NCBI RefSeq assembly: GCF_020883495.1
Contig: NZ_CP086610.1
Coordinates: forward strand, 911,501-975,500
Reading direction: 5' to 3'
Origin: Shinella zoogloeoides
GTDB taxonomy: Bacteria > Pseudomonadota > Alphaproteobacteria > Rhizobiales > Rhizobiaceae
Length of the DNA: 64,000 nt
The translations under genes were made by a program, and so were the position numbers. Positions within the stretch are counted from its first letter, which is position 1; every line of letters starts with the position of its first letter. The notes under the pieces were generated by a model. It saw nothing but the letters and a program-made list of their open reading frames with translations. It ran no database searches and was not told the origin of the DNA. Positions 8,740-15,905 of this stretch are shown here, one piece after another.

Positions 8740-9300
8740 ATGACTACCGACGACCTGCCGGTCTGGCGGACGAAGAAATATGCCGATCTGACGCTTGCGG
8801 GCGTTTCCGGCGACGGGGTGTTTTCCGGCTATGCCAGCCTGTTCGGCGAGGTGGACCTGAGCAAGGACGCCATTGCGCCGGGGGCTTTCGGTCCTTCGCT
8901 GAAAAAGCGCGGTGCGGCCGGAGTGCGCATGCTGTTCCAGCACGATCCGGCCGAGCCGATCGGCCGCTGGCGCACCATCCGCGAGGACGAGCGGGGGCTT
9001 TATGTCGAGGGCGTGCTGTCGCCTGGCGTCGCCCGGGCGCGCGAGGTGCTGCAACTCATGAAATCGGGGGCGCTCGACGGGCTTTCCATCGGCTTCCAGA
9101 CGGTGCGTTCGAAGACCGACCGGGCAAGCGGCGTGCGCCGCATCCTGGAGGCGGATCTTTGGGAAATCTCGATCGTCACCTTTCCCATGCTGCCCTCGGC
9201 GCGGGTTTCGAACGTGAAGAATGCGCGGTGGTTCCGCGACCGGGAAACGGAACTGGTGCGCACCATGCGCCGGGCCGCCCGGATGATGATGCAACACTAA
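8740..9300 (+). CDS. HK97-family prohead protease (g4-like)
   Basis: The 186-residue serine protease of the U35/S78 type should mature the capsid by removing the capsid N-terminal scaffold. It shows FSGYASLFGEVDLSKDAI near residues 28-45, the catalytic His in MLFQHDPAEPIGRW (H68) and the catalytic Ser in ALDGLSIGF (S116), then LWEISIVTFPMLPSARV. The order and spacing match the family. It stands 14 bases ahead of the capsid gene, the usual arrangement. Confidence 0.93.
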   Translation: MTTDDLPVWRTKKYADLTLAGVSGDGVFSGYASLFGEVDLSKDAIAPGAFGPSLKKRGAAGVRMLFQHDPAEPIGRWRTIREDERGLYVEGVLSPGVARAREVLQLMKSGALDGLSIGFQTVRSKTDRASGVRRILEADLWEISIVTFPMLPSARVSNVKNARWFRDRETELVRTMRRAARMMMQH

Positions 9301-9314
9301 CGGAGACGACAAGC

Positions 9315-10565
9315 ATGACGGAGACGATGAAGACCGCGCCGGAAATCAAGGCCGTGCCGGAAACGATGACCGCCGCCTTCGAGGACTTCATGGGGGCTTT
9401 CGAGGCCTTCAAGGAGACGAACGACCGCAGGCTCGGCGAGATCGAGCAGAAACTGACGGCCGACGTGGTGACGCGCGACAAGGTGGACCGCATCAACCGC
9501 GCCATGGACGAGCACAAGCGCGTGCTCGACGGTCTGGCGCTGAAGAAGGCGCGTCCGGCGCTGGGCGGGGCGGGCGAGGGTTCGCCCGAGGCGGCCGAGC
9601 ACAAGGCGGCCTTTTCCGCCTATATGCGCCGGGGCGACGAAAGTGCGCTGCGGGCGCTGGAGGGCAAGGCCATGTCGATCGGCTCGGCGGCCGATGGCGG
9701 CTATCTGGTGCCGCCGGAGACGGATGGCGAGATCGGCCGCAGGCTTTCCGCCGCCTCGCCGATCCGGGCGCTGGCGACGGTGCGGCAGGTCTCCGGCGCG
9801 GTGCTGAAGAAGCCCTTCGCGACTTCCGGCATGGCCTGCGGCTGGGTGGCGGAGGCGGCGGCGCGGCCGCAGACCAACGCGGCGCAGCTTGCCGAACTGT
9901 CTTTCCCGACCATGGAGCTTTACGCCATGCCGGCGGCGACGGCCGCGCTGCTCGACGACGCGGCGGTGGACGTGGAAAGCTGGATCGCCTCGGAGGTCGA
10001 TATCGTCTTCGGCGAGCAGGAGGGCACGGCCTTTGTTTCCGGCGACGGCGTCAACAAGCCGAAAGGGTTCCTCAGCTATACGAATGTGGCCGATAGCGGC
10101 TGGAGCTGGGGCAATATCGGCTACATCGCCACGGGCGCGGCCGGGGCCTTCAAGGCGAACGGGCCGTCCGACACGCTGATCGATACGATCTATGCGCTGA
10201 AGGCGGGGCACCGGCACAATGCCAGCTTCGTGATGAACCGCAAGACGCAAGGGGCGATCCGCAAGTTCAAGGATGCGGACGGCAACTATCTCTGGCGTCC
10301 GCCGGCAACGCCCGGCCAGCCGGCCTCGCTGATGGGCTTCGCCATCGCCGAGGCGGAGGACATGCCGGATGTGGCGGCCGACAGCTTCTCCATCGCCTTC
10401 GGCGATTTCCGCGCGGGCTATCTCGTCGTCGACCGCACGGGCGTGCGCGTGCTGCGCGATCCCTACTCGGCCAAGCCCTATGTGCTGTTCTACACGACCA
10501 AGCGCGTCGGCGGCGGGGTGCAGAACTTCGAGGCGATCAAGCTGGTGAAGTTCGCGGCGAGCTGA
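9315..10565 (+). CDS. Major capsid protein, HK97 fold (g5-like)
   Basis: The 416-residue shell protein starts with a helical scaffold-like region (about residues 1-100, with FEDFMGAFEAFKETNDRRL). The fold domain follows, with SIGSAADGGYLVPPETDGEI near 115-135, TMELYAMPAATAALLDDAAVDV, and near the C-terminus GFAIAEAEDMPDV and IAFGDFRAGYLVVDRTGVRVL. Cleavage by the upstream protease is expected near the scaffold/shell boundary. The ATG at 9315 follows the protease stop by 14 bases. Downstream there is a repeat-filled gap before the connector gene. Confidence 0.95.
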   Translation: MTETMKTAPEIKAVPETMTAAFEDFMGAFEAFKETNDRRLGEIEQKLTADVVTRDKVDRINRAMDEHKRVLDGLALKKARPALGGAGEGSPEAAEHKAAFSAYMRRGDESALRALEGKAMSIGSAADGGYLVPPETDGEIGRRLSAASPIRALATVRQVSGAVLKKPFATSGMACGWVAEAAARPQTNAAQLAELSFPTMELYAMPAATAALLDDAAVDVESWIASEVDIVFGEQEGTAFVSGDGVNKPKGFLSYTNVADSGWSWGNIGYIATGAAGAFKANGPSDTLIDTIYALKAGHRHNASFVMNRKTQGAIRKFKDADGNYLWRPPATPGQPASLMGFAIAEAEDMPDVAADSFSIAFGDFRAGYLVVDRTGVRVLRDPYSAKPYVLFYTTKRVGGGVQNFEAIKLVKFAAS

Positions 10566-10588
10566 GCGGCGGTTGCCAGCGCCTCCGC

Positions 10589-10785
10589 TCCCTCTCCCCG
10601 CTTGCGGGGAGAGGGCTGAGGTGAGGGGCGGCCCGGCATTGGGGCCTTGCTTGTGGTTACCCCTCATCCGCCTGCCGGCACCTTCTCCCCGCTTGCGGGG
10701 AGAAGGAATCGTGGGGCGACGGCTTCCTTTCACAATTTCCCTCATCCCGGCGGCCGTTCCCTGCCGCCGGGACCGCGGGCGCGGT
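10589..10785. repeat. RIME-like repeats plus hairpins between capsid and connector genes
   Basis: Two RIME-like half-elements (CCGCTTGCGGGGAGAGGG near 10598 and CCCCTCATCC...CCGCTTGCGGGGAGAAGG at 10660-10707) are followed by two more hairpins. One has arms CCCGGCGGC / GCCGCCGGG at 10746-10771. The other has ACCGCG / CGCGGT at 10772-10785 followed by TTTCC, which looks like a weak intrinsic terminator. The whole 266-base gap is non-coding. Confidence 0.75.
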
Positions 10786-10831
10786 TTTCCTCCCGGCCGC
10801 GCCCGCATTTCCTCCATCAGACAGGATTGCC

Positions 10832-11401
10832 ATGACCATTGCCGAACTCTCGCCGCCGGCCGTGGAGCCGGTCACGCTTGCCGAGGTGAAGGCGCATCTG
10901 CGCCTCGATACGAACGACGAGGATACGCTGCTGGTCGCGCTCATCCGCACGGCGCGCGAACATCTGGAGGCCGGGACGGGGCTTTGCCTGATCGTGCGGC
11001 CGCTGCGGCTCTATCTGGACGACTGGCCGGAGGGCAAGGTGATTCAGATTGCCAGAGGGCCTGTGCAAACCGTTGAGGCGATTACGGTTTATGATGAGAC
11101 CGGCGCGCCGCTCGACGTGGCGGCGGCGGGCTATGTGCTCGATGGGGCGGCGCGGCAGGCGCGGCTGATCCTGCCCGAGCGGCCGGCGACGGCGCGGGCG
11201 ATGAACGGCATCGAGATCGATTTTTCCGCCGGCTTCGGCGAGAGCGGTGCGGATGTGCCGGATACTTTGAAGCGGGCGCTGCTGCTGCATGTCGCTGTCA
11301 TGTACGAGTTGCGCGGTGTGCTCTCCCTGGAAGACCAGCCGGGGGCGGTGCCGCAGGGGTATGAGCGGCTGGTTGCACCCTATCGGCTGCGGAGGTTGTG
11401 A
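10832..11401 (+). CDS. Head-tail connector protein (g6-like)
   Basis: The 189-residue protein fits the phage gp6-like connector family (phiE125 gp8 type): EPVTLAEVKAHLRLDTNDEDTL near residues 11-32, LIRTAREHLEAGTGLCL, then LYLDDWPEG and a C-terminal part with VPDTLKRALLLHVAVMYELRG. It should form the ring below the portal. The stop codon overlaps the start of the head closure gene (TGATG), implying coupled translation. Confidence 0.88.
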   Translation: MTIAELSPPAVEPVTLAEVKAHLRLDTNDEDTLLVALIRTAREHLEAGTGLCLIVRPLRLYLDDWPEGKVIQIARGPVQTVEAITVYDETGAPLDVAAAGYVLDGAARQARLILPERPATARAMNGIEIDFSAGFGESGADVPDTLKRALLLHVAVMYELRGVLSLEDQPGAVPQGYERLVAPYRLRRL

Positions 11402-11733
11402 TGGGGAACGCACTTGATCCCGGGTTGCTGAATGCGCGGCTCGTTCTGGAGCGGCCGGAGGAAACGCCGGACGGGCAGGGCGGGGTGATGCCCGGCCATG
11501 GCGCGGTGGCGACGGTCTGGGCGTTTATCGAGCCTGTCGGTGCGAAGGCTGGCGAGGCGGCGGGGACGCTGCGGGTGGCGGTGACGCATCGTATCCGTTT
11601 GCGCTGGCGGGGCGATCTCGCCGGCGGCATGCGGCTGCGCAAGGGGGCGCGGCTTTTTGAGATCCGCGCCTTTTGCGACCCGGACGAGACGGGGCGCTAC
11701 CTCGTCTGCGACTGTGAGGAGATCAAGCCATGA
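11401..11733 (+). CDS. Phage head closure protein (g7-like)
   Basis: The 110-residue protein belongs to the HK97 gp7/SPP1 gp16-type head-tail adaptor group: LNARLVLERPEETPDGQGG near the N-terminus, VWAFIEPVGAKAGE, THRIRLRWR and LRKGARLFEIRAF. It closes the head after packaging. It overlaps the upstream stop and, by four bases (ATGA), the next gene. Confidence 0.85.
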   Translation: MGNALDPGLLNARLVLERPEETPDGQGGVMPGHGAVATVWAFIEPVGAKAGEAAGTLRVAVTHRIRLRWRGDLAGGMRLRKGARLFEIRAFCDPDETGRYLVCDCEEIKP

Positions 11734-12137
11734 GCGCGGCATCCGCCTTGCAGAAGGCCATTTTCGCCCGGCTTTCGGGCGATGCGGCGCTGACGGCGCT
11801 TGTTGGGGCCGACGGTATCACCGACCGCCGGCTGGCGGCTCTGGCCTCGCCCCTCGTGGTGATCGCCGGCATCGACAGCGTGGACCACTCCACCGCCACG
11901 GAGGCGGGGGAGGAGCATGCGGTGGTGCTGGAGGTCTGGTCCGGGGCGGCGGGGCATCGGGAGGCGCAGGGTATCGTCGCGGCGGTACGCGCGGCGCTGC
12001 ACGATGCGGCGCTGGTGCTCGAGGGCCATCATCTCGTTTTTCTGCTGCATCGCGAGACGCGGCTGAAGCGGGACGGGGCGTCGAAATTTCATCGGGCGGA
12101 GATGCGGTTCCGGGCGGTGACGGAGCCGGACGGCTGA
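11730..12137 (+). CDS. DUF3168 tail completion/terminator protein (g8-like)
   Basis: The 135-residue protein starts SAASALQKAIFARLSGDAAL and contains VVIAGIDSVDHSTATEAGEE and VLEVWSGAAGHREAQGIVAAV, the pattern of DUF3168 proteins in HK97/RcGTA-type tails. The family acts as tail terminator at the head-proximal end of the tube. The ATG overlaps the stop of the preceding gene. Confidence 0.87.
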   Translation: MSAASALQKAIFARLSGDAALTALVGADGITDRRLAALASPLVVIAGIDSVDHSTATEAGEEHAVVLEVWSGAAGHREAQGIVAAVRAALHDAALVLEGHHLVFLLHRETRLKRDGASKFHRAEMRFRAVTEPDG

Positions 12138-12159
12138 CCTCCATTTTCACGGAAAGGAT

Positions 12160-12573
12160 ATGGCCATGGTGGCACAGAAGGGGCGGGACCTGCTGCTCAA
12201 GATCGACAATGGGACGGGGTTTTCGACGGTGGCGGGGCTGCGGTCGAAGCGGCTTTCGTTCAATGCGGCGCTCGTCGATGTGACGGATGCGGAATCGGTG
12301 GGGCGCTGGCGGGAGCTGCTCGGCGGGGCCGGGGTGCAGCGGGCGGCGCTTTCGGGCAGCGGGATATTCAAGGATCAGGCGTCCGATGCGCTGGTGCGGT
12401 CGCTGTTCTTTGGCGGGGCGATTGCGAGCTGGCAGATCGTTATTCCGGATTTCGGCACGGTCATGGGGGCGTTTCAGATCGCGGCGCTGGAATATTCCGG
12501 CGCGCATGACGGCGAGGTGCTGTTCGAGATCGGGCTGGAATCGGCCGGGGCGCTGACCTTTGAGGTACTGTGA
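12160..12573 (+). CDS. Major tail tube protein, TP901-1 family (g9-like)
   Basis: The 137-residue protein shows KGRDLLLKIDNGTGFSTVAG, then SLFFGGAIASWQIVIPDFG and LEYSGAHDGEVLFEIGLESAG, which match the TP901-1/RcGTA major tail protein family. It should polymerise into the tail tube. Its stop codon lies in a short tandem duplication that also contains two possible starts for the next gene. AAAGGA precedes the ATG at 12160. Confidence 0.9.
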   Translation: MAMVAQKGRDLLLKIDNGTGFSTVAGLRSKRLSFNAALVDVTDAESVGRWRELLGGAGVQRAALSGSGIFKDQASDALVRSLFFGGAIASWQIVIPDFGTVMGAFQIAALEYSGAHDGEVLFEIGLESAGALTFEVL

Positions 12574-12595
12574 TGGGCGAGGTGCTGTGATGGGC
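12562..12595 (+). repeat. 17-base tandem duplication at a stop/start junction
   Basis: GAGGTACTGTGATGGGC (12562-12578) is followed directly by GAGGTGCTGTGATGGGC (12579-12595), with one mismatch. The first unit holds the tail tube stop and an ATG that leads only to a five-codon frame; the second holds the ATG used for the next gene. The GAGG in each unit may serve as a ribosome binding site. Confidence 0.9.
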
Positions 12596-12946
12596 GCGCG
12601 GGCGAACAGGCATCGCGGGGAGATCGAGGCGCTTTTCGATGGCGAGCGGCGGGTGCAGTGCCTGACGCTCGGGGCGCTGGCGGAGCTGGAGACGGCGTTT
12701 GCCGTCGATAGTCTCACGGGGCTGGCGGAGCGGTTTTCGAGCGGGCGGCTGAAGGCGGAGGATCTTATCCGCATTCTCGGCGCGGGGCTGCGCGGTGGCG
12801 GCAATGTCTTCAGCGATGAGGATGTGGCGGGCATGGCGGTGGCGGATGGGTTGGCGGGGTTTGCCTGTATCGCGGCGGAATTGCTGCAGGCGACCTTCGG
12901 GGCGGGGGCGGATACGCAAAACCCTCCGGGGCCGCATCCGGCCTGA
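12590..12946 (+). CDS. GTA tail assembly chaperone, upstream frame (g10-like)
   Basis: The 118-residue protein starts MGARANRHRGEIEALFDGE and contains LTLGALAELETAFAVDSL and LIRILGAGLRGGGN, signatures of the GTA family protein (DUF3356) found after the tail tube gene in RcGTA-type clusters. By position it matches lambda gpG-type tail assembly chaperones. The ATG at 12590 lies in the second unit of the tandem duplication. A canonical -1 slippery heptamer is at 12919-12925, shortly before the stop codon, and the -1 frame leads into the next chaperone domain. Confidence 0.85.
   Translation: MGARANRHRGEIEALFDGERRVQCLTLGALAELETAFAVDSLTGLAERFSSGRLKAEDLIRILGAGLRGGGNVFSDEDVAGMAVADGLAGFACIAAELLQATFGAGADTQNPPGPHPA
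12919..12925 (+). promoter_or_regulatory. -1 ribosomal frameshift site (A AAC CCT)
   Basis: In the frame of the upstream chaperone the codons are CAA AAC CCT CCG, giving a heptamer of the X XXY YYZ form. A one-base backward slip gives AAA CCC TCC GGG and continues without stop into the second chaperone frame up to 13146. The zero-frame stop is 18 bases downstream of the heptamer. The GC-rich sequence after it could form a stimulatory structure, but I did not fold it. Confidence 0.6.
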
Positions 12947-13146
12947 GCGGCGAGCGACCCGCCTTTCCCTGGGAGGCGGCGCTTCATGCCGGGCTTTGCC
13001 GGATGCGGCTTTCCGCAAAGGATTTCTGGGCGATGACGCCGCGCGAACTGGGTTTCGCGCTCGGCCTGCTGCGGCCTTCATCGGCCGCGCCGGGGCGGGC
13101 GGCGCTGGCGGGGCTGATGCAGGCTTTTCCCGATCGGATGGAGTGA
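12925..13146 (+). CDS. Tail assembly chaperone, -1 frame extension (g10.1-like)
   Basis: The frame encodes ERPAFPWEAALHAGLCRM, then RLSAKDFWAMTPRELGFALG, which matches the small tail assembly chaperone found after g10 in RcGTA-type clusters (PFPW...GLxxLRLSPxxFWxMTPRE). No ATG, GTG or TTG occurs in this frame between the frameshift site and the conserved FPWEAALHAGL segment. Separate initiation would need a CTG at 12943 or lose that segment by starting at the internal ATG at 13003. I therefore read it as the C-terminal part of a frameshift fusion of about 185 residues. The stop is 3 bases before the tape measure start. Confidence 0.65.
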   Translation, partial: SGAASGLSGERPAFPWEAALHAGLCRMRLSAKDFWAMTPRELGFALGLLRPSSAAPGRAALAGLMQAFPDRME

Positions 13147-13149
13147 CGA

Positions 13150-13689
13150 ATGGCGATTTCGGACGACAGGTCCCTTTCCGGCACGCTGGATGATGCCGAG
13201 CAGCTTTCGGCGGTCTTTACCGACCTCGAGGCACGCTCGCGCTCCTTCGGGCTGGCGCTGACGGGCGCGCTGAAGGGCGCGGTGGTGGACGGCAAGGGGC
13301 TGGAGAGCGTGCTGCGCGGGCTGGCGCTGCGCATGAGCGACATTGCGCTTTCGGTGGGGCTGAAGCCGCTGGAGGGGCTGTTGAGTTCGGGCATTTCCAG
13401 CCTTCTTGGCGGGGCGACGCCCTTCGCCAAGGGCGGGGTGGTGTCCTCGCCCACCTATTTCGGCAGCGGCGGCGGGTTGGGGCTGATGGGTGAGGCGGGG
13501 GCGGAGGCGATCCTGCCCTTGCGGCGCGGGCCGGATGGGGCGCTGGGCGTGGCGGCAGGCGGCGGAGATGGCGGGGCGCGGATCGTCTTCAACGTGACGA
13601 CGCCGGATGCGGCGAGCTTCCGCAAGTCCGAGGGGCAGATCGCGGCGATGCTGACGCGCACCGTGGGGCGGGGGCAGCGGAGTTTGTGA
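13150..13689 (+). CDS. Tail tape measure protein (g11-like)
   Basis: The 179-residue protein contains LARLALRMSDIAL-type helix sequence (LRGLALRMSDIALSVGLKPL) and then GGATPFAKGGVV and GLMGEAGAEAILPLRRG, the C-terminal hallmark of tape measure proteins. It is short, as expected for the short-tailed GTA family, so I do not read it as truncated. It should set tail length and be the substrate of the tail chaperones encoded just upstream. Confidence 0.85.
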   Translation: MAISDDRSLSGTLDDAEQLSAVFTDLEARSRSFGLALTGALKGAVVDGKGLESVLRGLALRMSDIALSVGLKPLEGLLSSGISSLLGGATPFAKGGVVSSPTYFGSGGGLGLMGEAGAEAILPLRRGPDGALGVAAGGGDGGARIVFNVTTPDAASFRKSEGQIAAMLTRTVGRGQRSL

Positions 13690-13710
13690 GGGCTTTGAGG
13701 GTGGAGCTTG

Positions 13711-13908
13711 CCCCTCATCCCGCTGCCGCGACCTTCTCCCCGCAGGCGGGGAGAAGGGGCTGAGAGGCGAGGGTTTCCAACCATCGCAAGTCTGAGGGGC
13801 TGAGAGGCAGGGTTTCCAATTACGCGGCGTCTTTTGTGCTGGGGGATGCGGTGCATCCATTCCTTCTCCCCGCTTGCGGGGAGAAGGTCGCGGCAGCGGG
13901 ATGAGGGG
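13711..13908. repeat. Paired palindromic intergenic repeat (RIME-like), copy 4
   Basis: The left half starts CCCCTCATCCCGCTGCCGCG and includes CCCCGCAGGCGGGGAGAAGG; the right half includes CCCCGCTTGCGGGGAGAAGG and ends GGATGAGGGG. Between the halves an internal near-duplicate (GCTGAGAGGC...GGGTTTCCAA) occurs twice, near 13760 and 13800. The element fills the gap between tape measure and DUF2460 genes. Confidence 0.85.
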
Positions 13909-13937
13909 CCCTTGCGGCCTGTTTCGGAGATATCGGC

Positions 13938-14573
13938 ATGGCAGGATTTCATGAGGTGCGGTTTCCGCTGCGTGTCGCGCTCGGCACCAGCGGCGGGCCG
14001 GTGCGGCGGACGGATATCGTCAGCCTTTCCAACGGGCGGGAGAACCGCAATCGCCGCTGGCAGGATGCGCGGCGGCACTATGACGCCGGGTCGGGCGTGC
14101 GCTCGCTCGACGATCTCTATGCGGTGCTCTCCTTCTTCGAGGCGCGGGCGGGGCAGTTCAACGGGTTCCGGTTCCGCGATCCGGTGGATCACAAGTCCTG
14201 CGCGCCGGGCGGTGTCATCAGCGCCGTGGATCAGTTCCTCGGCGGGGCGGATGGGGCGACGGCCACCTTTGCGCTGGTCAAGCGCTATGCGGATGCCGGC
14301 GGCGAGACGGTGCGGCGGATCGACAAGCCGGTGGTCGGCACGGTGAGCGTGGCGGTGGCGGGGAGTGCGGTGCCGACGGCGGATTTTACCGTCGATCATG
14401 TGGCGGGGACGATCACCTTCAAGCCCGGCAAGGTGCCGCTTTCCGGCACGGTGCGGGCGGGCTTCGAATTCGACGTGCCGGTGCGCTTCGATACGGACCG
14501 CATCGATATCGACCTCGCGCAGTTCGATGCGGGGCGCATTCCTTCCATTCCGCTTGTGGAGATCAAGCCATGA
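13938..14573 (+). CDS. DUF2460 GTA distal tail protein (g12-like)
   Basis: The 211-residue protein begins MAGFHEVRFPLRVALGTSGG and has GRENRNRRWQDARRHYDAG, FFEARAGQFNGFRFRDPVDH and a C-terminal VRFDTDRIDIDLAQFDAG, all family signatures. By homology to RcGTA it is a distal tail protein joining the tube to the hub. Its stop overlaps the hub gene start (ATGA). Confidence 0.92.
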   Translation: MAGFHEVRFPLRVALGTSGGPVRRTDIVSLSNGRENRNRRWQDARRHYDAGSGVRSLDDLYAVLSFFEARAGQFNGFRFRDPVDHKSCAPGGVISAVDQFLGGADGATATFALVKRYADAGGETVRRIDKPVVGTVSVAVAGSAVPTADFTVDHVAGTITFKPGKVPLSGTVRAGFEFDVPVRFDTDRIDIDLAQFDAGRIPSIPLVEIKP

Positions 14574-15454
14574 GGACCATTTCGCCCGGGCTTCAGGCCC
14601 ATCTCGACGGCGAGGCGACGACGTTGTGCAACGCCTGGCGCGTGACGCGGCAGGACGGCACGGTGATGGGCTTCACCGATCACGACAGGGATATCGCCTT
14701 CGACGGCCTCACCTATGCCGCGGCGAGCGGCTTCGAGGCGAGCGAGGCGGAGGACGGCAACGGGCTTTCGGCCGAGGGCGGGGATGTGTCGGGCGGGTTT
14801 TCCGCCGATACGATCCGCGCCGAAGACCTTTCCGCCGGGCGCTATGACGGGGCGAAGGTGGAGATTTTCACCGTCAACTGGCAGGACCCGTCGCAACGCC
14901 TGCTGCTGCGCGCCGCCGAACTCGGCGAGGTGCGGCGCGAGGGCGGGCTTTTCCGGGTGGAGTTGCGGCGGCTGACGCACCGGCTCGACCAAGTGCGCGG
15001 ACGCGTCTTCGGCCGCCAGTGCGATGCGGTGCTGGGGGACGGGCGCTGCGGGGTCGATCTTGCTGCTTACCGCGCAAGCGCGACGGTGACGGCGGCCCTG
15101 GACGACATGCATGTGCGGGTGAGCGGTCTTTCCGGTTTTGCGGACCGCTTCTTCCGCTATGGCGTGCTGACCTTCACCGGCGGCGCGGCGGCAGGGCTTT
15201 CGGCGGATATCGAGGATCATCGGCGCGGCGAGGGCGCGGACGAGCTGGTGCTGTGGCTGCCGATGGCGGCCGGGATCGCCGTGGGCGATACGCTGGAGGT
15301 GACGGCGGGCTGCGACAAGCGCTTTGCGACCTGCCGGGGGAAGTTCGGTAACGGGCTGAATTTCCAGGGGTTCCCGCATATGCCGGGCAGCGACTTCAGC
15401 TACGGTTATGTCAACAGCCAGACCGTGCATGACGGGAGGGCGCTCTTTGCTTGA
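14570..15454 (+). CDS. DUF2163 tail hub protein (g13-like)
   Basis: The 294-residue protein shows the DUF2163 N-terminus (LQAHLDGEATTLCNAWRVT, MGFTDHDRDIAFDG) and the C-terminal motif TAGCDKRFATCRGKFGNG followed by NFQGFPHMPG. Four cysteines in the second half (FGRQCDAV, GDGRCGVD, AGCDKR, ATCRGK) could hold a metal or Fe-S centre, as I recall for the RcGTA hub and related lambda tail-tip proteins. The ATG overlaps the upstream stop, and the gene overlaps the next start by 8 bases. Confidence 0.92.
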   Translation: MRTISPGLQAHLDGEATTLCNAWRVTRQDGTVMGFTDHDRDIAFDGLTYAAASGFEASEAEDGNGLSAEGGDVSGGFSADTIRAEDLSAGRYDGAKVEIFTVNWQDPSQRLLLRAAELGEVRREGGLFRVELRRLTHRLDQVRGRVFGRQCDAVLGDGRCGVDLAAYRASATVTAALDDMHVRVSGLSGFADRFFRYGVLTFTGGAAAGLSADIEDHRRGEGADELVLWLPMAAGIAVGDTLEVTAGCDKRFATCRGKFGNGLNFQGFPHMPGSDFSYGYVNSQTVHDGRALFA

Positions 15455-15902
15455 GGTTGTCGGGACCGGGATTTGTGGTGAGCGCGTCGTTGCGGTTGCG
15501 CGCGGCTTTATCGGCACGCCCTATCGGCATCAGGGATCGCTGAAGGGCGTGGGGTGCGATTGCCTCGGCCTGATCCGGGGCGTCTGGCGGGAGCTTTACG
15601 GCGTGGAGCCGGAGGTGCCCGCGCCCTATGCGCCCGACTGGGCGGAGCGGGCGGGCGAGGAGCGGCTGCTGGAGGCGGCCGGGCGGCATTGCGGGGCGGC
15701 GCTGCCGCTCGCGGCGTTGCGGCCGGGCGACCTCCTCGTCTTCCGCTGGCAGGACGAGGCGGCGGCGAAACATGCCGGCATCGCCACGCCCGAAGGGCGC
15801 TTCATCCATGCTTATGAGCAGGCGGCGGTGATCGAATCGCCGCTCGTTCCCTCCTGGCGCCGGCGTATTGCCGGCGTTTTTCGTTTTCCGGAGCTTTCCT
15901 GA
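15447..15902 (+). CDS. NlpC/P60 family tail peptidase (g14-like)
   Basis: The 151-residue protein is a cysteine peptidase expected to cut peptidoglycan peptides during infection. GVGCDCLGLIRGVWREL has the catalytic Cys, and AAAKHAGIATPEGRFIHAY contains the two downstream His motifs. I chose a TTG start at 15447 because GGAGGG lies 6 bases upstream and the product then begins LLEVVGTG. An in-frame ATG at 15429 lacks a ribosome binding site. The start lies inside the end of the hub gene. Confidence 0.88.
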   Translation: MLEVVGTGICGERVVAVARGFIGTPYRHQGSLKGVGCDCLGLIRGVWRELYGVEPEVPAPYAPDWAERAGEERLLEAAGRHCGAALPLAALRPGDLLVFRWQDEAAAKHAGIATPEGRFIHAYEQAAVIESPLVPSWRRRIAGVFRFPELS

Positions 15903-15905
15903 TCC

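Noticed and set aside
13150..13689. Truncated tape measure gene
   Set aside because: At 179 residues it is short for a phage, but GTA tape measure proteins are short and the C-terminal KGGVV and GEAGAEAILPL motifs are intact.
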